The notes: a model not told the origin generated them from the sequence alone. Shown: positions 34,695 to 44,316, numbered from the stretch's first letter. The stretch is 64,000 bases of DNA from Lysobacterales bacterium (GCA_016707485.1 JADJHN010000002.1:310001-374000), one strand, 5' to 3'. Numbers and translations: made by a program.

Positions 34695-37601
34695 TCAGCG
34701 CGCGGCCAGCTTGCGCGCGAGGGCCTGCGCCTGACGCAGCTTCGGTGCGTATTCGGGCACATCAAGCCTCTTCAGCGCTTCGCCAATGTCGGCGTTCGCC
34801 GCTTGCCGATGGCCGCGGACCAGATGCAGTCGGCCGCGTTCGAGATAGGCGCAACCCAGCGTGGTCTCGTTTTCCGGCTCTGGCTTGCGATTCAATGTGA
34901 CAAACACCGCATCGATCAGGGATTCGGCTTCGCCGAGCGCAGCGGGAACCTCGCTGGCAATCAGACTAGATGCCAGCGCAATCCGGACCTGGGCGGTCTC
35001 GATGTGATCGGCGCCGTAGATCTTCTGCACGCCGGCAAGGGCACGGCGAAAATGCGGAATCGCTTCGCCATGGCGACCTTCCGCCTGGCGCAAGTTGCCA
35101 AGCACCGAGGCGGCGTAGGTGTTGTTGTATTCATCCTCCGGCGAAATCCGCTGCAACGCGGTCACGGCTTCCAGGGCCCGCGCATCGGCCTCGCGGTAAT
35201 GCCCGGCCTCGGTCATGGCGGCGACTTCAAGCAAGGCGGTCAGCCAGGTATAGACGCTGTCGCCGGTCGCTTCACGAAACACCTCGAACGCCTTGCGATA
35301 GCGTTGCACAGCCAGGTCGAACTTGCCCTGCGCGCGAGCCAGGTTGCCGTGGGTCTGCAAGGCTTGCGCATACTGACCAGAGGGAGTCTTGCCGAGGATC
35401 GCGAGCGATTCCGCGAAGCTGCGCTCAGCCTCCTCGAGGCGGCCGGTGCGTCGCTGCAGGTCGCCCAAACGCAGCAGGGTGCCGCCGATGTACAGGTGAT
35501 CCGCAGGCAGTGATTCGCGCTCGATGCGCAAAGCGGTCTCGTAGTTGTGCTGGGCCTCGTCATACTTGCGCTGGACGCGCAGGATATCGCCGATGCTGGT
35601 GCGCAGCGTCGCCGTGCGCACATGCGCTTCGCCGTTGTTGCGGGCGACGATCGACAGCGCTTGCGCATAGCTCTCCAGCGCATCGGGATAGCGCCCCGCT
35701 TCTTGTTGAACCTTGCCGAGCACGCCGAGGCGTGCGGCAACCTGTATATGCGATTCGCCGTAGACGGCGCGAAAGACCTCGACACCGTGGCGCGCGAGCA
35801 CCTCGGCTTGCGCATTGCGGCCGGCGGTCAGTTCTATGTTGGCCAGCGTCGATTCGGCCAGGGCGGCACGGGGAAGATCGCCGGCACCGGCATCGCGCAG
35901 TGCCTTCAACGCGCCACGAATCAGCGATTCCGCTTTCGCCACGTCGCCCACGGCGTAAACCGCATCCGCATAACCGGCCATTGCTTCTGCCGCGGCAATG
36001 CTGTTGGCACCACTCAGCGCCGATTGCATCTCCCAGGCGCGTTTCAGCGTCGTCTGTGCCGCTTCGCGATCATCGAGGCTGACCTGGATCTCGCCGAGAT
36101 CCTTGAACAATTGTGCCTGCAGGGCCGGATCGCCGGCGAGGCTCATGTCGACGACACTGATGCCATTGCGGATCATGGCCGTTGGCGAACGTGCCGTGGC
36201 ACTGGCCCGACTGATGGGATCCTGCTCGCGGAACAAGGTCAGGATGAATTCCTTGACGCGTTCACTGCGCGCCAGTTGCAGCTCGGCGTTGGCGCGCTCG
36301 CCGTCGGCGCGGCGCGCTTCGGCCTGGGCAATGCGCGCCTGCCACAAGGCGGCACCGAGGCCGGCGACGAGTGAAAACGCAATGACCACCGATGCGGCGA
36401 CGCCGAAACGATGACGCCCAACGAACTTGCGCAGGCGATACGCAGCGGAGTCGGCGCGCGCCGCGATCGGCCGCGCATCCAGCCAGCGGCGCAAGTCTTC
36501 GGCGAACGCTGCGGCCGTCGCATAACGCCTGGACGGTTCGCGTTGCAGGGCAGTCGCCATGATCAGATCGAGATCACCCGCCAGCTTGCGCGCGAGATGA
36601 TTCGCATCGACCCCTGCGCCATACAGCTCGCGCATTTGCCCGGCGTCGAGCTTTGCCGCCAGCGTGCTTGCCCGATCGACAATTTCCTGGCTCACATCAA
36701 GCGCCAGCTGCGACGGGTTCGTGCCGCGCCGTTGCCGGGGCAGTTGCCCGGTCAACAGCTCGCATAGCATCAAGCCGAGTGCGTAGACGTCCGTCGTCGT
36801 TCCAATCGCCTCGCCGAGGATTTGTTCGGGTGCCGCATAGGCGGGCGAGAGCACGCGCAGGCCGGTCCCTGTCCGGGTCTGCTCGCCGCTTTCCTCGATC
36901 AGTTTGGCAATGCCGAAATCCAGCACGCGCGGCTCGCCCTGATGATCGACCAGCACGTTCGAAGGCTTGAGGTCGCGATGCACGACCAGTTGCGTGTGTG
37001 CATAGGCAACTGCGTCGGCGACCTTGACCAGCATGCTGACGCGCGCGCGCGGATCGAGCGCGGCGCTCCGCGCATGCTCGGTGATCGGTGCACCGTCGAC
37101 ATGATCCATGACGTAGAACGGCCGTCCATCTGCGGTCATTCCACCATCCAGCATACGCACGATATGCGCATGCTTCAGGCGCGCGAGAATGCGCCGTTCC
37201 TGCAGGAAGCGGCGCAGGATCGCGTGGGTATCCATGCCGCGCTTGAGCACCTTCACCGCGACCTGCTGTTCATAGGCGCCATCCGTGCGCTCGGCCAGCC
37301 AGACCACGCCCATGCCGCCCTCGCCGAGCAACCGCAGTAATCGATACGCGCCGGCCATGCCATCGGCCGGCATGCCATCGCCGCCGCGCTGGAGCACTTC
37401 GGGCACGGCCGCTGCGGCGTCGCCTTCAAGCAGTCCGCTGATATCCTCATCGGCCATCAGCAGGGCGCGCACCTCTTCAGCCAATTCGCTGTCGGTGGCC
37501 GTCAACTGGGCCAGGCGCTGCGCACGCTGGTCGGCATCCAGCTCGACCAGTTCATCGAACAGGGAGGAGATTCGCGACCAGCGTTCGGATGCGCTCGTCA
37601 T
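34695..37601 (-). CDS. Transmembrane Ser/Thr protein kinase with TPR repeats (set 1)
   Basis: A 968-residue PknB-like kinase. After an N-terminal helical leader (residues 1-85) the catalytic domain shows the glycine loop LGEGGMGVV, catalytic lysine K117 (VAVK), HRDLKPSN (H208-N214), DFG (228-230) and AAPEQ, so it should be active. One membrane helix (FGVAASVVIAFSLVAGLGAAL) follows around residue 405. The outer half is a run of tetratricopeptide helices (AYRFL, ALRAL, EALKRL patterns) that probably senses a ligand or partner in the periplasm. The gene begins 3 bp after the sigma factor stop, so the two form an operon. The kinase probably acts on that sigma factor. Confidence 0.94.
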   Translation of the reverse strand: MTSASERWSRISSLFDELVELDADQRAQRLAQLTATDSELAEEVRALLMADEDISGLLEGDAAAAVPEVLQRGGDGMPADGMAGAYRLLRLLGEGGMGVVWLAERTDGAYEQQVAVKVLKRGMDTHAILRRFLQERRILARLKHAHIVRMLDGGMTADGRPFYVMDHVDGAPITEHARSAALDPRARVSMLVKVADAVAYAHTQLVVHRDLKPSNVLVDHQGEPRVLDFGIAKLIEESGEQTRTGTGLRVLSPAYAAPEQILGEAIGTTTDVYALGLMLCELLTGQLPRQRRGTNPSQLALDVSQEIVDRASTLAAKLDAGQMRELYGAGVDANHLARKLAGDLDLIMATALQREPSRRYATAAAFAEDLRRWLDARPIAARADSAAYRLRKFVGRHRFGVAASVVIAFSLVAGLGAALWQARIAQAEARRADGERANAELQLARSERVKEFILTLFREQDPISRASATARSPTAMIRNGISVVDMSLAGDPALQAQLFKDLGEIQVSLDDREAAQTTLKRAWEMQSALSGANSIAAAEAMAGYADAVYAVGDVAKAESLIRGALKALRDAGAGDLPRAALAESTLANIELTAGRNAQAEVLARHGVEVFRAVYGESHIQVAARLGVLGKVQQEAGRYPDALESYAQALSIVARNNGEAHVRTATLRTSIGDILRVQRKYDEAQHNYETALRIERESLPADHLYIGGTLLRLGDLQRRTGRLEEAERSFAESLAILGKTPSGQYAQALQTHGNLARAQGKFDLAVQRYRKAFEVFREATGDSVYTWLTALLEVAAMTEAGHYREADARALEAVTALQRISPEDEYNNTYAASVLGNLRQAEGRHGEAIPHFRRALAGVQKIYGADHIETAQVRIALASSLIASEVPAALGEAESLIDAVFVTLNRKPEPENETTLGCAYLERGRLHLVRGHRQAANADIGEALKRLDVPEYAPKLRQAQALARKLAAR

Positions 37602-37604
37602 CGC

Positions 37605-38156
37605 TCAGGCGACCGTCATCTCGCGCTGCAGGAAAGCGCGCGCGCGCCGCCAGTCGCGCTTCAGCGAGCGCTCCGAACGATCGAGCACATCGGCGATTTC
37701 GCTGAGTTCAAGCCCGGCATAGAAACGCATTTCAACGAGGGCGGCCAGCGGTGCATCGAGCGCATCGAGGCGCGCCAGCGCCGCATCGAGCGCGAGCACT
37801 TCCTCGCCGCGATCTTCCGCCGCCGCCTGCAGGGCATTGGTATCCAGCGAGGCGATCTGCACATCGCCGCCACGCCGGAGCGCCGCGCGTGCACGCACAT
37901 GGTCGATGACGATCTGGCGCATCACGCGCGCGGCAACCGCAAAGAAATGACCGCGATCATTGACGTCGAGGGCACCGTGCCGGGCGATTTTCAAGTACGT
38001 CTCGTGCACCAGCGAGGTCGTGCGCATCATCTGCTCACCGCGCAACTGACCGGCGGCGAGACGCCGCAGATCGTCGTACAGCAAGACGAAAAGGCGCTCC
38101 GAAGCCGCCTGCTCGCCAGCGCGGGCGCGCCCCATCAGTTCGGTGATTTCACTCAT
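37605..38156 (-). CDS. ECF-type RNA polymerase sigma factor (TIGR02999/ECF43 type, set 1)
   Basis: A 183-residue ECF sigma factor with sigma-2 and sigma-4 domains only. Sigma-2 has HETYLKIARHGAL and RGHFFAVAARVMRQIVIDHVRARAALRRGG, the signature of the TIGR02999 group. Sigma-4 has LAALVEMRFYAGLELSEIADVL and RSERSLKRDWRRARAFL. Where typical ECF sigmas carry acidic DAED before this helix, this one reads MRTTSLVHE with Thr46/Thr47. ECF43 members depend on threonine phosphorylation by a partner kinase, and the kinase gene follows 3 bp downstream. No anti-sigma gene is present. Confidence 0.94.
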   Translation of the reverse strand: MSEITELMGRARAGEQAASERLFVLLYDDLRRLAAGQLRGEQMMRTTSLVHETYLKIARHGALDVNDRGHFFAVAARVMRQIVIDHVRARAALRRGGDVQIASLDTNALQAAAEDRGEEVLALDAALARLDALDAPLAALVEMRFYAGLELSEIADVLDRSERSLKRDWRRARAFLQREMTVA

Positions 38157-38497
38157 GGCAGAAAGTTTCTAAGGCTCCCACTCGACCCCGCCGGCAGCCA
38201 TTCAGCACCGACTCCCAAGTGCTGCGCGATCCCGGCGCAGCGCGTGCAGACCAGAGAATAGCCTCAGCGCCGCGCACTTGTCCTGCTTCCACCTGGGCAG
38301 GCGAGCGAAACCCGGCGCGCGCGGCAGATGACGTCAATGTGCGTCGGTGCCGATCACGCCGAGGTTGCACAGGTCAAGCAAGGAGCTGCGCATGTCGGAC
38401 TTTCCTGTTCGCCCTACCGGCAAATGCATCACATCGGCGAATCCCCGCGAGCAGGGCGTCGCGCAACCAACACTGACCGCCACGTCGGCGCAGTCAA
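38157..38497. other. Intergenic gap between sigma factor set 1 and the beta-helix tail gene
   Basis: A 341-bp stretch with no convincing gene. Short frames on both strands lack ribosome sites and protein-like composition. It would hold the promoter of the sigma/kinase operon (reading left). I did not find the TGATCCCTG-N15-GTATGT pattern seen at set 2. Confidence 0.5.
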
Positions 38498-40888
38498 TCA
38501 GGGTGTCGCCGGGTCGAAGCCGTCCTTGAAGATGCGGTCGTCCTCGACCTCGCGGCAGCCGGAAAACTCCGAGGTTTGCCCGCCCGCGCTGGTCGCCGTG
38601 GCCGTGATGAAGTGCCCTGCGGGCACAGCGCCGAGAACGTAGAGCTCGAACGGTTTCCTGCACTGGTTGTCCGGGCCGACGATCGCGCAATCGAGATCGA
38701 CATTGGCCGCACCGAGCAGGACGGCTCCCTCGCCATGTCCCGTCGCATCGCAGGTGCTGCTGCGGTGGAACTCGATGCGATAGCTGCCGAGGGTCGAGGA
38801 CAGCTCGCCATTGGCGATCAGGTAGCGCAACGGACCGATACTCCAGACGCGGGCGCGCGACAGCTCCGGAAAATTCTGCCCGCGATTCGCACTGCCGTTC
38901 CAGTCGAATAGAGGGTCGGGGTCGTTGGCATCGACACCGGCCGTGCCGAGATCGATGGCGAGATCGCCATTGCCCGAATAGGTGTTGCCGGCGAGGCGGT
39001 TCCAGCTGCCTTCGACGAGGTTGATGCCGTCGCCGCCGTTGCCGGCGAAATAGTTCCCGGGGCCGATGCGGTTGCGGCTCGCGCCGCCGGCGACCATGAG
39101 ACCATGCACGCCGTTGGTGATGATCGTGTTGTCGCGCACCGTGTTGTGGTGCGCGGCCTCGCTGCTGACGACGATGCCGAGGTTCGCGTTGTGCCTGACG
39201 AGGTTGTCCGCGATGAGGTTGTTCGGCGAGTAGACGAACATGCCGACCGAATTCGGCAGTGCTTCGAAGATCGAATCGCCAATCGCATTGCCGAGCACCT
39301 GGTTGCCGCCGATATCGTCGAGGACGATGCCGAACGAGGCGTTGCCGATGAGGTTGCGCTGCGCCGGATCGCTGCCGCCGATCTGCGCATCGGTCGCATT
39401 GTCCTGGACCCGGATCGCGGTGCCGACATCGACGAGCGGCGTGGCAGCGACCGATCCGCCGAACTGCAATCCGCTCAACAGATGGCCACGGCCGGAACGC
39501 AGGCGCACGGCATCACCGGTGAATCCCGAGAACGCGATCCCGCCCAGCTTGAGTTCGTCGTCGACCTCGGTCGAGTTGAAGACGATGCCATTGGCGACGC
39601 CATTGCCGGCGCGCAGGATGACGCAAGACGCGCCGTTGTAGCCGAGCGAAATCGTGTTCGCCACGCTGCCCGGTTGCGTATCGCCGAGGATGTCCACTTC
39701 GTCGGCGAGATTGAGTGTCTGCGCCAAGGTGATGACGCGCGGACAACTGCCGGCGATGTTGAAGCGGATCACTTGGCGACCATTCACCGCGTTCGCGCTG
39801 GCGACGGCCTGGGCCAGCGAACCGGCGCCACTGGACAGCGTGTTGGTCACATCGAGGTAGAACGAATTGTCGACTGCCGTCTCGTATGCGCCCATGTCGG
39901 GGTCGACGCCGACCAGGCGCTGATTTCCGGCAAGGTCGCGCGCAGGCAAGCCGCCCGGCACGAAGCGCGAGCCGGCATTGACGACCGCTGAACCATTCGC
40001 CGGCACGCCGCCGGAGCCGAGCTGCGCCGGCGCATTGATGTTGCCGCTGTTGGAAGCAAACGTGCCGCCGGACAACGACAGGCTGTCGAAGCGGTTGCTG
40101 CGCGCATACAGGTCGGCATTGGCGACGACGACTTCGGCACCGTCGTTCTCGAACACGTTGCTGGTGGCCTGGACCTGGGCGAACGGTGGCTGCTGACCGG
40201 CGTTCCGCGGCCGGTAGTCGATGCGCAGGCCGCCGTTGCGGAAGGTGCTGTTGGCAACCGCGAACAGCGTCAGCGGCTGGCTGTTGAGACGCAGCGCGTG
40301 GAACCGCATGACACTGTCGCCCGGCGTGCCGGTGCGTGCCGTGAACATCGAGTTCGCGATGAGGACGTCGTAGTTGTCGCCGGAAAGGCTGACCAGCGTG
40401 TCGAGGAAGCGGACGTGGCCGAAACGCTGCGTGCCGGGTTCCTCGTCATAATCGATCCAGTTGCCGACCGACCAGTCGATCGCGTTCGTGGTCAGGTATT
40501 CGACGTTCAGCGCATTGTCGATCAATTCGATGTCGACCAGGCGCTGGCCGCCGCTGCCATTGAGCGTCGTCGCGCCCTGGGCCGTGCTGTGGCTCGTGCA
40601 ACCGGCGTTGTAGCCACCCCGGATCGTCAGCTTGCCGTAATTGCCGCTGGTGTCGCCTTCGGCGCGGTAGCGGATGACGAGATTGCTCGAAAGCGTGTAG
40701 GTGCCGGCACGCAGCTTCAGGGTGATCGCGCTGGTGCTGCTGCCGTCGATGTCAGCGACCGCCTGGTACAGCGCGCTCGTGCTTTCGATGCAGACCTCGG
40801 TCTGGGCGAAGGCCGCTGCGGCGAGGCAAGGGCTCGCGAAAATGAGGGCCTGCGCCGCGCGACGTATCCACGGTGACGATGACGGCAT
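38498..40888 (-). CDS. Secreted right-handed beta-helix protein with IFKDGFDPATP tail
   Basis: A 796-residue exported protein. The start at 40888 gives a signal peptide (SPWIRRAAQALIFASPCLAAAAFAQ) with GGAGC upstream. The body is a long parallel beta-helix: repeats such as NLIADNLVRHNANLGIVVSS, NTVRDNTIITNGVHGLMV and NRIGPGNYFAGNGGDGINLV give the NosD/pectate-lyase-like ladder of Asn and Gly. It ends REVEDDRIFKDGFDPATP, a slightly extended copy of the shared tail. It lies upstream of the set 1 sigma/kinase operon on the same strand. Its substrate is unknown; a surface or matrix role is a guess. Confidence 0.86.
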   Translation of the reverse strand: MPSSSPWIRRAAQALIFASPCLAAAAFAQTEVCIESTSALYQAVADIDGSSTSAITLKLRAGTYTLSSNLVIRYRAEGDTSGNYGKLTIRGGYNAGCTSHSTAQGATTLNGSGGQRLVDIELIDNALNVEYLTTNAIDWSVGNWIDYDEEPGTQRFGHVRFLDTLVSLSGDNYDVLIANSMFTARTGTPGDSVMRFHALRLNSQPLTLFAVANSTFRNGGLRIDYRPRNAGQQPPFAQVQATSNVFENDGAEVVVANADLYARSNRFDSLSLSGGTFASNSGNINAPAQLGSGGVPANGSAVVNAGSRFVPGGLPARDLAGNQRLVGVDPDMGAYETAVDNSFYLDVTNTLSSGAGSLAQAVASANAVNGRQVIRFNIAGSCPRVITLAQTLNLADEVDILGDTQPGSVANTISLGYNGASCVILRAGNGVANGIVFNSTEVDDELKLGGIAFSGFTGDAVRLRSGRGHLLSGLQFGGSVAATPLVDVGTAIRVQDNATDAQIGGSDPAQRNLIGNASFGIVLDDIGGNQVLGNAIGDSIFEALPNSVGMFVYSPNNLIADNLVRHNANLGIVVSSEAAHHNTVRDNTIITNGVHGLMVAGGASRNRIGPGNYFAGNGGDGINLVEGSWNRLAGNTYSGNGDLAIDLGTAGVDANDPDPLFDWNGSANRGQNFPELSRARVWSIGPLRYLIANGELSSTLGSYRIEFHRSSTCDATGHGEGAVLLGAANVDLDCAIVGPDNQCRKPFELYVLGAVPAGHFITATATSAGGQTSEFSGCREVEDDRIFKDGFDPATP

Positions 40889-41287
40889 CTCGAAGCTCCG
40901 AAGTTCGTTGTCAGACGAAGCACGGAAAAGCCTGCCGCGAGGGGCCATCGACGGCATCCGCCACCCAACCATCATGCGTCGCCATGCGTGGCCGCCGAGG
41001 CACCGCGCCGGTCGGCAACGTGCCCCGGCGCCGAGCAGGAGTCCTTCCGGGAAGGCCTCTCCCCCTCGCGCAGCCGGGTCAGTGCTGCGGGAACGATCGG
41101 TGCCAGCGCCCGCATGCAAGGCAAACATCCATGCGGGTGGAAGCGCGCCCATCCCGCCGGGAAGTCGGTGCCGGGTCTGATCGCCAGGCGCAGCGCACGG
41201 CGTGCGATTGCCGAGGGCAAAGCCCCGCATCGCTGTCGCGATATTGCCGGTGCGCATGACGCCTCCTCACGTGAAGGTGCGACGGCA
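40889..41287. other. Gene-free leader region upstream of the beta-helix gene
   Basis: About 400 bp of GC-rich sequence. Frames on both strands are present (for example the continuation of the beta-helix frame upstream of its signal peptide), but none has a good start site. It probably contains the promoter of the beta-helix gene. Confidence 0.4.
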
Positions 41288-41449
41288 TCATTCGAAACCG
41301 TGGGCAACGATCCTGTCCAGTTCGAGCGGTCCGGCATAAATGCCGCCCCTGCTGATGGTGTCGGGTTCCTCGACGCAGGCGATGATCCGCACCACCGCAA
41401 TGCCCGCAGGCTGGTGTCGTGACGATTGCGCCACTTGATCAGCGTTGCC
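41288..41449 (-). pseudogene. Relic: IS91-type transposase C-terminal scrap joined to a RIVAHGFE tail
   Basis: An open minus-strand frame of 53 codons without a start, bounded upstream by a stop. It reads AVVRIIACVEEPDTIS, like the zinc-ribbon end of IS91-family transposases (compare AVRIVSSIKDPVAIRA in the relic at 61.2 kb). It then continues to LELDRIVAHGFE and a stop, which is the secreted-protein tail. It looks like a fusion of two unrelated fragments made by rearrangement. The transposase match is by eye and moderate; the tail match is clear. Confidence 0.45.
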
Positions 41450-41761
41450 TCAGGTGGGCGCGTGCTGGCGGGACCAGCGAGGCCGGCTGGGCGATGGACT
41501 CGATAGGCTCAGACTCGACGTGCGTGGTGCCCGTCTTCCCCGATGGCTTGAGCAGATAGCGCGCCCTGCCCTGCGCGTTTCCTCGATCTCCGACCCGCCA
41601 CCAACGCGACGAAGGTACTTGTCAGCAATATCCAACCTTGCGCAATGCCGATGCAGCTGCCTCTCGTCGTGTACGGCAATCCGCTGCACGCGGCGACAAG
41701 GGCGTCGACACGTCCATTGCCAGGTCGAATGTCGCCGACGCCCCTTTCCGCTGATCGCCTT
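41450..41761. other. Gene-free stretch between relic and acetyltransferase gene
   Basis: 312 bp with no supported gene. Frames on both strands are short or arginine-rich and lack ribosome sites. One minus-strand frame has a hydrophobic run (GIAQGWILLTSTFVALVAG) followed by basic residues, but nothing recognisable surrounds it. Confidence 0.4.
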
Positions 41762-42316
41762 CTATTCCAGGACCAGGTCATAGATGACCGTGGCCGGATC
41801 CCGCGGATCCAGGCGGCGCTGGAAGCCGATGATCGCCGCCAGTTGCTCGCCGCCGCTGGATGAGTCCGGTGCGTAGGCGCGCATGTGCCGGATGCCGCGG
41901 GCTCTGGCCGCGGCAATCAGGTGGCGCATCAGGAAAGAACCGACACCGCGCTTTCGCCACTCGTCGCTCACCGTGAGCGAAGCGTCGCAACTGTCTCCGG
42001 CGGCATTGACATGAAACTGCGCGGCGCCGATCTGCTGCTCGCGCCCCTGCCGCGTGACCAGCGCAATGAAACCCACGGCACAGGCCGGGTCGAGACTGGT
42101 GAGCTCGCCAGCCACTTCCGGCGTCGGATCGCGAACCAGGCCGAGGAAACGCGAACTGCGGTACGCGGGCGACAGATGGGTGAGAAATTCAAGCTCCAGC
42201 TCGGCGTCTTTCTCGCTGATCAACCGTATCTGCACGGCCGTGCCGTCCGGCAGCCTTTCGTTCCAGCCCTCGCCCGGGGGTGCGTCGGTCGGTGCCATGA
42301 CACGCTCCGTCATCAA
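41762..42316 (-). CDS. GNAT family N-acetyltransferase
   Basis: A 184-residue GNAT-fold protein. The acetyl-CoA pyrophosphate loop is in EWRKRGVGSFLMRHLIAAARARG (R/Q-x-x-G-x-G/A pattern), preceded by the beta-4 strand CDASLTVSD and followed by a C-terminal beta-strand (ATVIYDLVLE). The opening LPDGTAVQIRLISEKDAELELEFL is typical of the acetyltransferase modules found alone or in Pat-type enzymes. The substrate is unknown. An internal ATG at 42298 is an alternative start. Confidence 0.88.
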   Translation of the reverse strand: MMTERVMAPTDAPPGEGWNERLPDGTAVQIRLISEKDAELELEFLTHLSPAYRSSRFLGLVRDPTPEVAGELTSLDPACAVGFIALVTRQGREQQIGAAQFHVNAAGDSCDASLTVSDEWRKRGVGSFLMRHLIAAARARGIRHMRAYAPDSSSGGEQLAAIIGFQRRLDPRDPATVIYDLVLE

Positions 42317-42460
42317 CCAGAAGCTTCAGCCTAACAGTTGCCATTGGCGGTCAATTGACCAGCATCAAAGGAACCGGCGGTGTCCCGCCGCCGACGGGTT
42401 GCGGCATGGCATCAAGTGCCTCCCCGGAATAGATAACCGTTCCGTTTCGATGCCGTTATG

Positions 42461-42474
42461 TTGACCCAGGTCAA
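42461..42474. promoter_or_regulatory. FNR/ANR-like box TTGACCCAGGTCAA
   Basis: A perfect inverted repeat TTGAC-N4-GTCAA, one base per arm away from the FNR/ANR consensus TTGAT-N4-ATCAA. It lies 260 bp upstream of the cytochrome c peroxidase start. Periplasmic peroxidases of this type are often under FNR/ANR control in proteobacteria. The distance is long, so the promoter would have to lie well upstream of the coding start. The rest of the 418-bp gap (42317-42734) shows no gene. Confidence 0.5.
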
Positions 42475-42734
42475 GGTGCGCCGGGGCCGGCGGACCATCA
42501 TCCGGGTGTCGCCATGCCCCGGGGATATCCCCTTGACCGAAAGCGAGGTTATGAGCATGCCCGGCATCGACAGGCACGGCCGCCGCCCCGGTCGAGCCGG
42601 CGCGCCAGTCACGAGGACGATCCCGCCGACGCCCCGGCTCAGGTCCGTGCCGCGTTTGCGGGTCGCCGGAATATCCCGGAGACGCCACAGACATTGATGA
42701 TTTCGATTGCCACCCAACTGCGGAGGGTCAACTC

Positions 42735-43775
42735 ATGTCGTCGATCAAGCTGGTTTCACTCATGGTTCTCGCCTCCCTGGCAACAGGCCAGGCGTGGTCG
42801 CAAACCACATTGATGGAGCAGGCCCAGGGCCTGTTCAAGCCGATACCCGCCACCGCGCCGCCACTGCCGGGCAATCCGGCGACCGCGGCCAAGGCAGAGC
42901 TCGGCAAGATGCTGTACTTCGAACCTCGGCTGTCCGAAAGCCATGCCATCAGCTGCAATTCATGCCACATGGTCGGCATGGGCGGGGTTGATCTGCAGGA
43001 GACTTCGCTGGGCCATCGCTGGCAGCATGGTGGTCGCAATGCGCCGACTGTCTACAACGCGGTGTTCGGCATCGCCCAATTCTGGGACGGGCGCGCCAAG
43101 GACCTCGAACAGCAGGCCGGCGGTCCGCTGGTCAACCCGGTCGAGATGGACACCACCGAGGCACATGTAGTCGAACAGCTCAAGGGGATTCCCGGCTACG
43201 CCGCCGTGTTCGCCAAGGCCTACCCGGACGTGCCCGATCCGATCACGTTCGACAACGTACGCAAGGCCATCGCCGTGTTCGAGGCCACCCTGATCACGCC
43301 GAACGGGCCATTCGATCGCTACCTCAAGGGCAACGAGAAAGCGCTCGACGCGAACCAGAAGGAAGGCCTGGCGCTATTCATCGACAAGGGCTGCGCGGCA
43401 TGCCACAACGGCATCAACGTGGGCGGCGGCATGTACGCCCCGTTCGGCGTGGTCGAGCGGCCCGGTGCCGACATTCTCCCGCCGGGGGACAAGGGGCGCT
43501 TCGCGGTGACCCAGACGGTCAGCGACGAATACGTGTTCCGGGTACCCTCGTTGCGCAACATCGCACTGACTGCGCCCTATTTCCACACGGGCAAGGTGTG
43601 GGACCTTCGCCAGGCCGTCGCGATCATGGGCAGCAGCCAGCTCGGCGCGAATCTGAGCGACGAGGAGGCCGGCAAGATCGAGCTGTTTCTCGGGGCTCTG
43701 AGCGGCGATCAACCGAAGGTCGTGCTGCCGATCCTGCCACCGAGCGTGGCGACTACCCCGCGACCCAAGCCGTAG
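42735..43775 (+). CDS. Di-haem cytochrome c peroxidase (CcpA/MauG family)
   Basis: A 346-residue periplasmic peroxidase that reduces hydrogen peroxide with electrons from cytochrome c. It has a signal peptide (MSSIKLVSLMVLASLATGQAWS), the first haem site CNSCH (residues 74-78), and the second haem site CAACH in the FIDKGCAACHNGINVGGG segment. LGKMLYFEPRLSESHAISC and FRVPSLRNIALTAPYFHTG are family signatures, and the second holds the distal histidine region. The short Pro-rich end (SVATTPRPKP) is an extension. The gene stands alone; see the FNR-like box upstream. Confidence 0.95.
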   Translation: MSSIKLVSLMVLASLATGQAWSQTTLMEQAQGLFKPIPATAPPLPGNPATAAKAELGKMLYFEPRLSESHAISCNSCHMVGMGGVDLQETSLGHRWQHGGRNAPTVYNAVFGIAQFWDGRAKDLEQQAGGPLVNPVEMDTTEAHVVEQLKGIPGYAAVFAKAYPDVPDPITFDNVRKAIAVFEATLITPNGPFDRYLKGNEKALDANQKEGLALFIDKGCAACHNGINVGGGMYAPFGVVERPGADILPPGDKGRFAVTQTVSDEYVFRVPSLRNIALTAPYFHTGKVWDLRQAVAIMGSSQLGANLSDEEAGKIELFLGALSGDQPKVVLPILPPSVATTPRPKP

Positions 43776-43982
43776 CCGTCGCAAGCGGGGTCAGAGGCGA
43801 CTGTCCGGGGCAGTGATCTCAAGCCGGCGCACCCTGACCCCTGTCCCGGCACGCGAACCTGATGCCAATCTTCGACCCGTCTTGAGCTCGCCCGGACTCC
43901 GGTAGGGCTTTTCTTTTCAGCGGTGCCGAAGCCGGGGCCGTATTCCACACGGACTTCTCCGCACGGGAGAAGGCAAGGCGCG

Positions 43983-44316
43983 TCACTCGTGCCGCAGCGC
44001 CTCGATCGGATCCATACGCGCGGCGCGGCGCGCCGGAAAGTAGCCGAACAGCACGCGGATTTTCTTTGCCGAACAATTCGCAGCGCACAGGCTCGCCAAT
44101 CACGCAGACCGCCTTGCCGGCACGCTCCCCGGTTTCGGTGAAGATGTGTCCGCTCGCCGGCTGCCTTGGGAGGGAGCGCATCATCGTGAACGCCGAGGGC
44201 GGCGGCGAACCCGCGAACGCTTGCGCGCCGGCACGGCCATCGGCTGTACAGGCGACTGTCGTCACCGGCGGCGAAATGATGAGCCCTTTGATCGCGCCCG
44301 ACGCCCGGGCAGCCAC
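43983..44316 (-). pseudogene. MacB-type ABC transporter permease relic
   Basis: Two pieces of one protein joined out of frame on the minus strand. The upstream piece reads GHIFTETGERAGKAVCVIGEPVRCELFGKENP, as in the periplasmic core domain of MacB-family permeases. The downstream piece, in another frame, reads VLFGYFPARRAARMDPIEAL then RHE and a stop at 43983, which is the usual C-terminus of these permeases. Everything between (the membrane helices) is deleted. The gene is dead. The rest of the gap from 43776 to 44398 shows no gene. Confidence 0.72.

Noticed and set aside
40889..40990. Possible TGATGGTTG promoter block before the beta-helix gene
   Set aside because: No GTATGT-like partner at 15 nt and the distance to the start differs, so it does not match the set 2 pattern.
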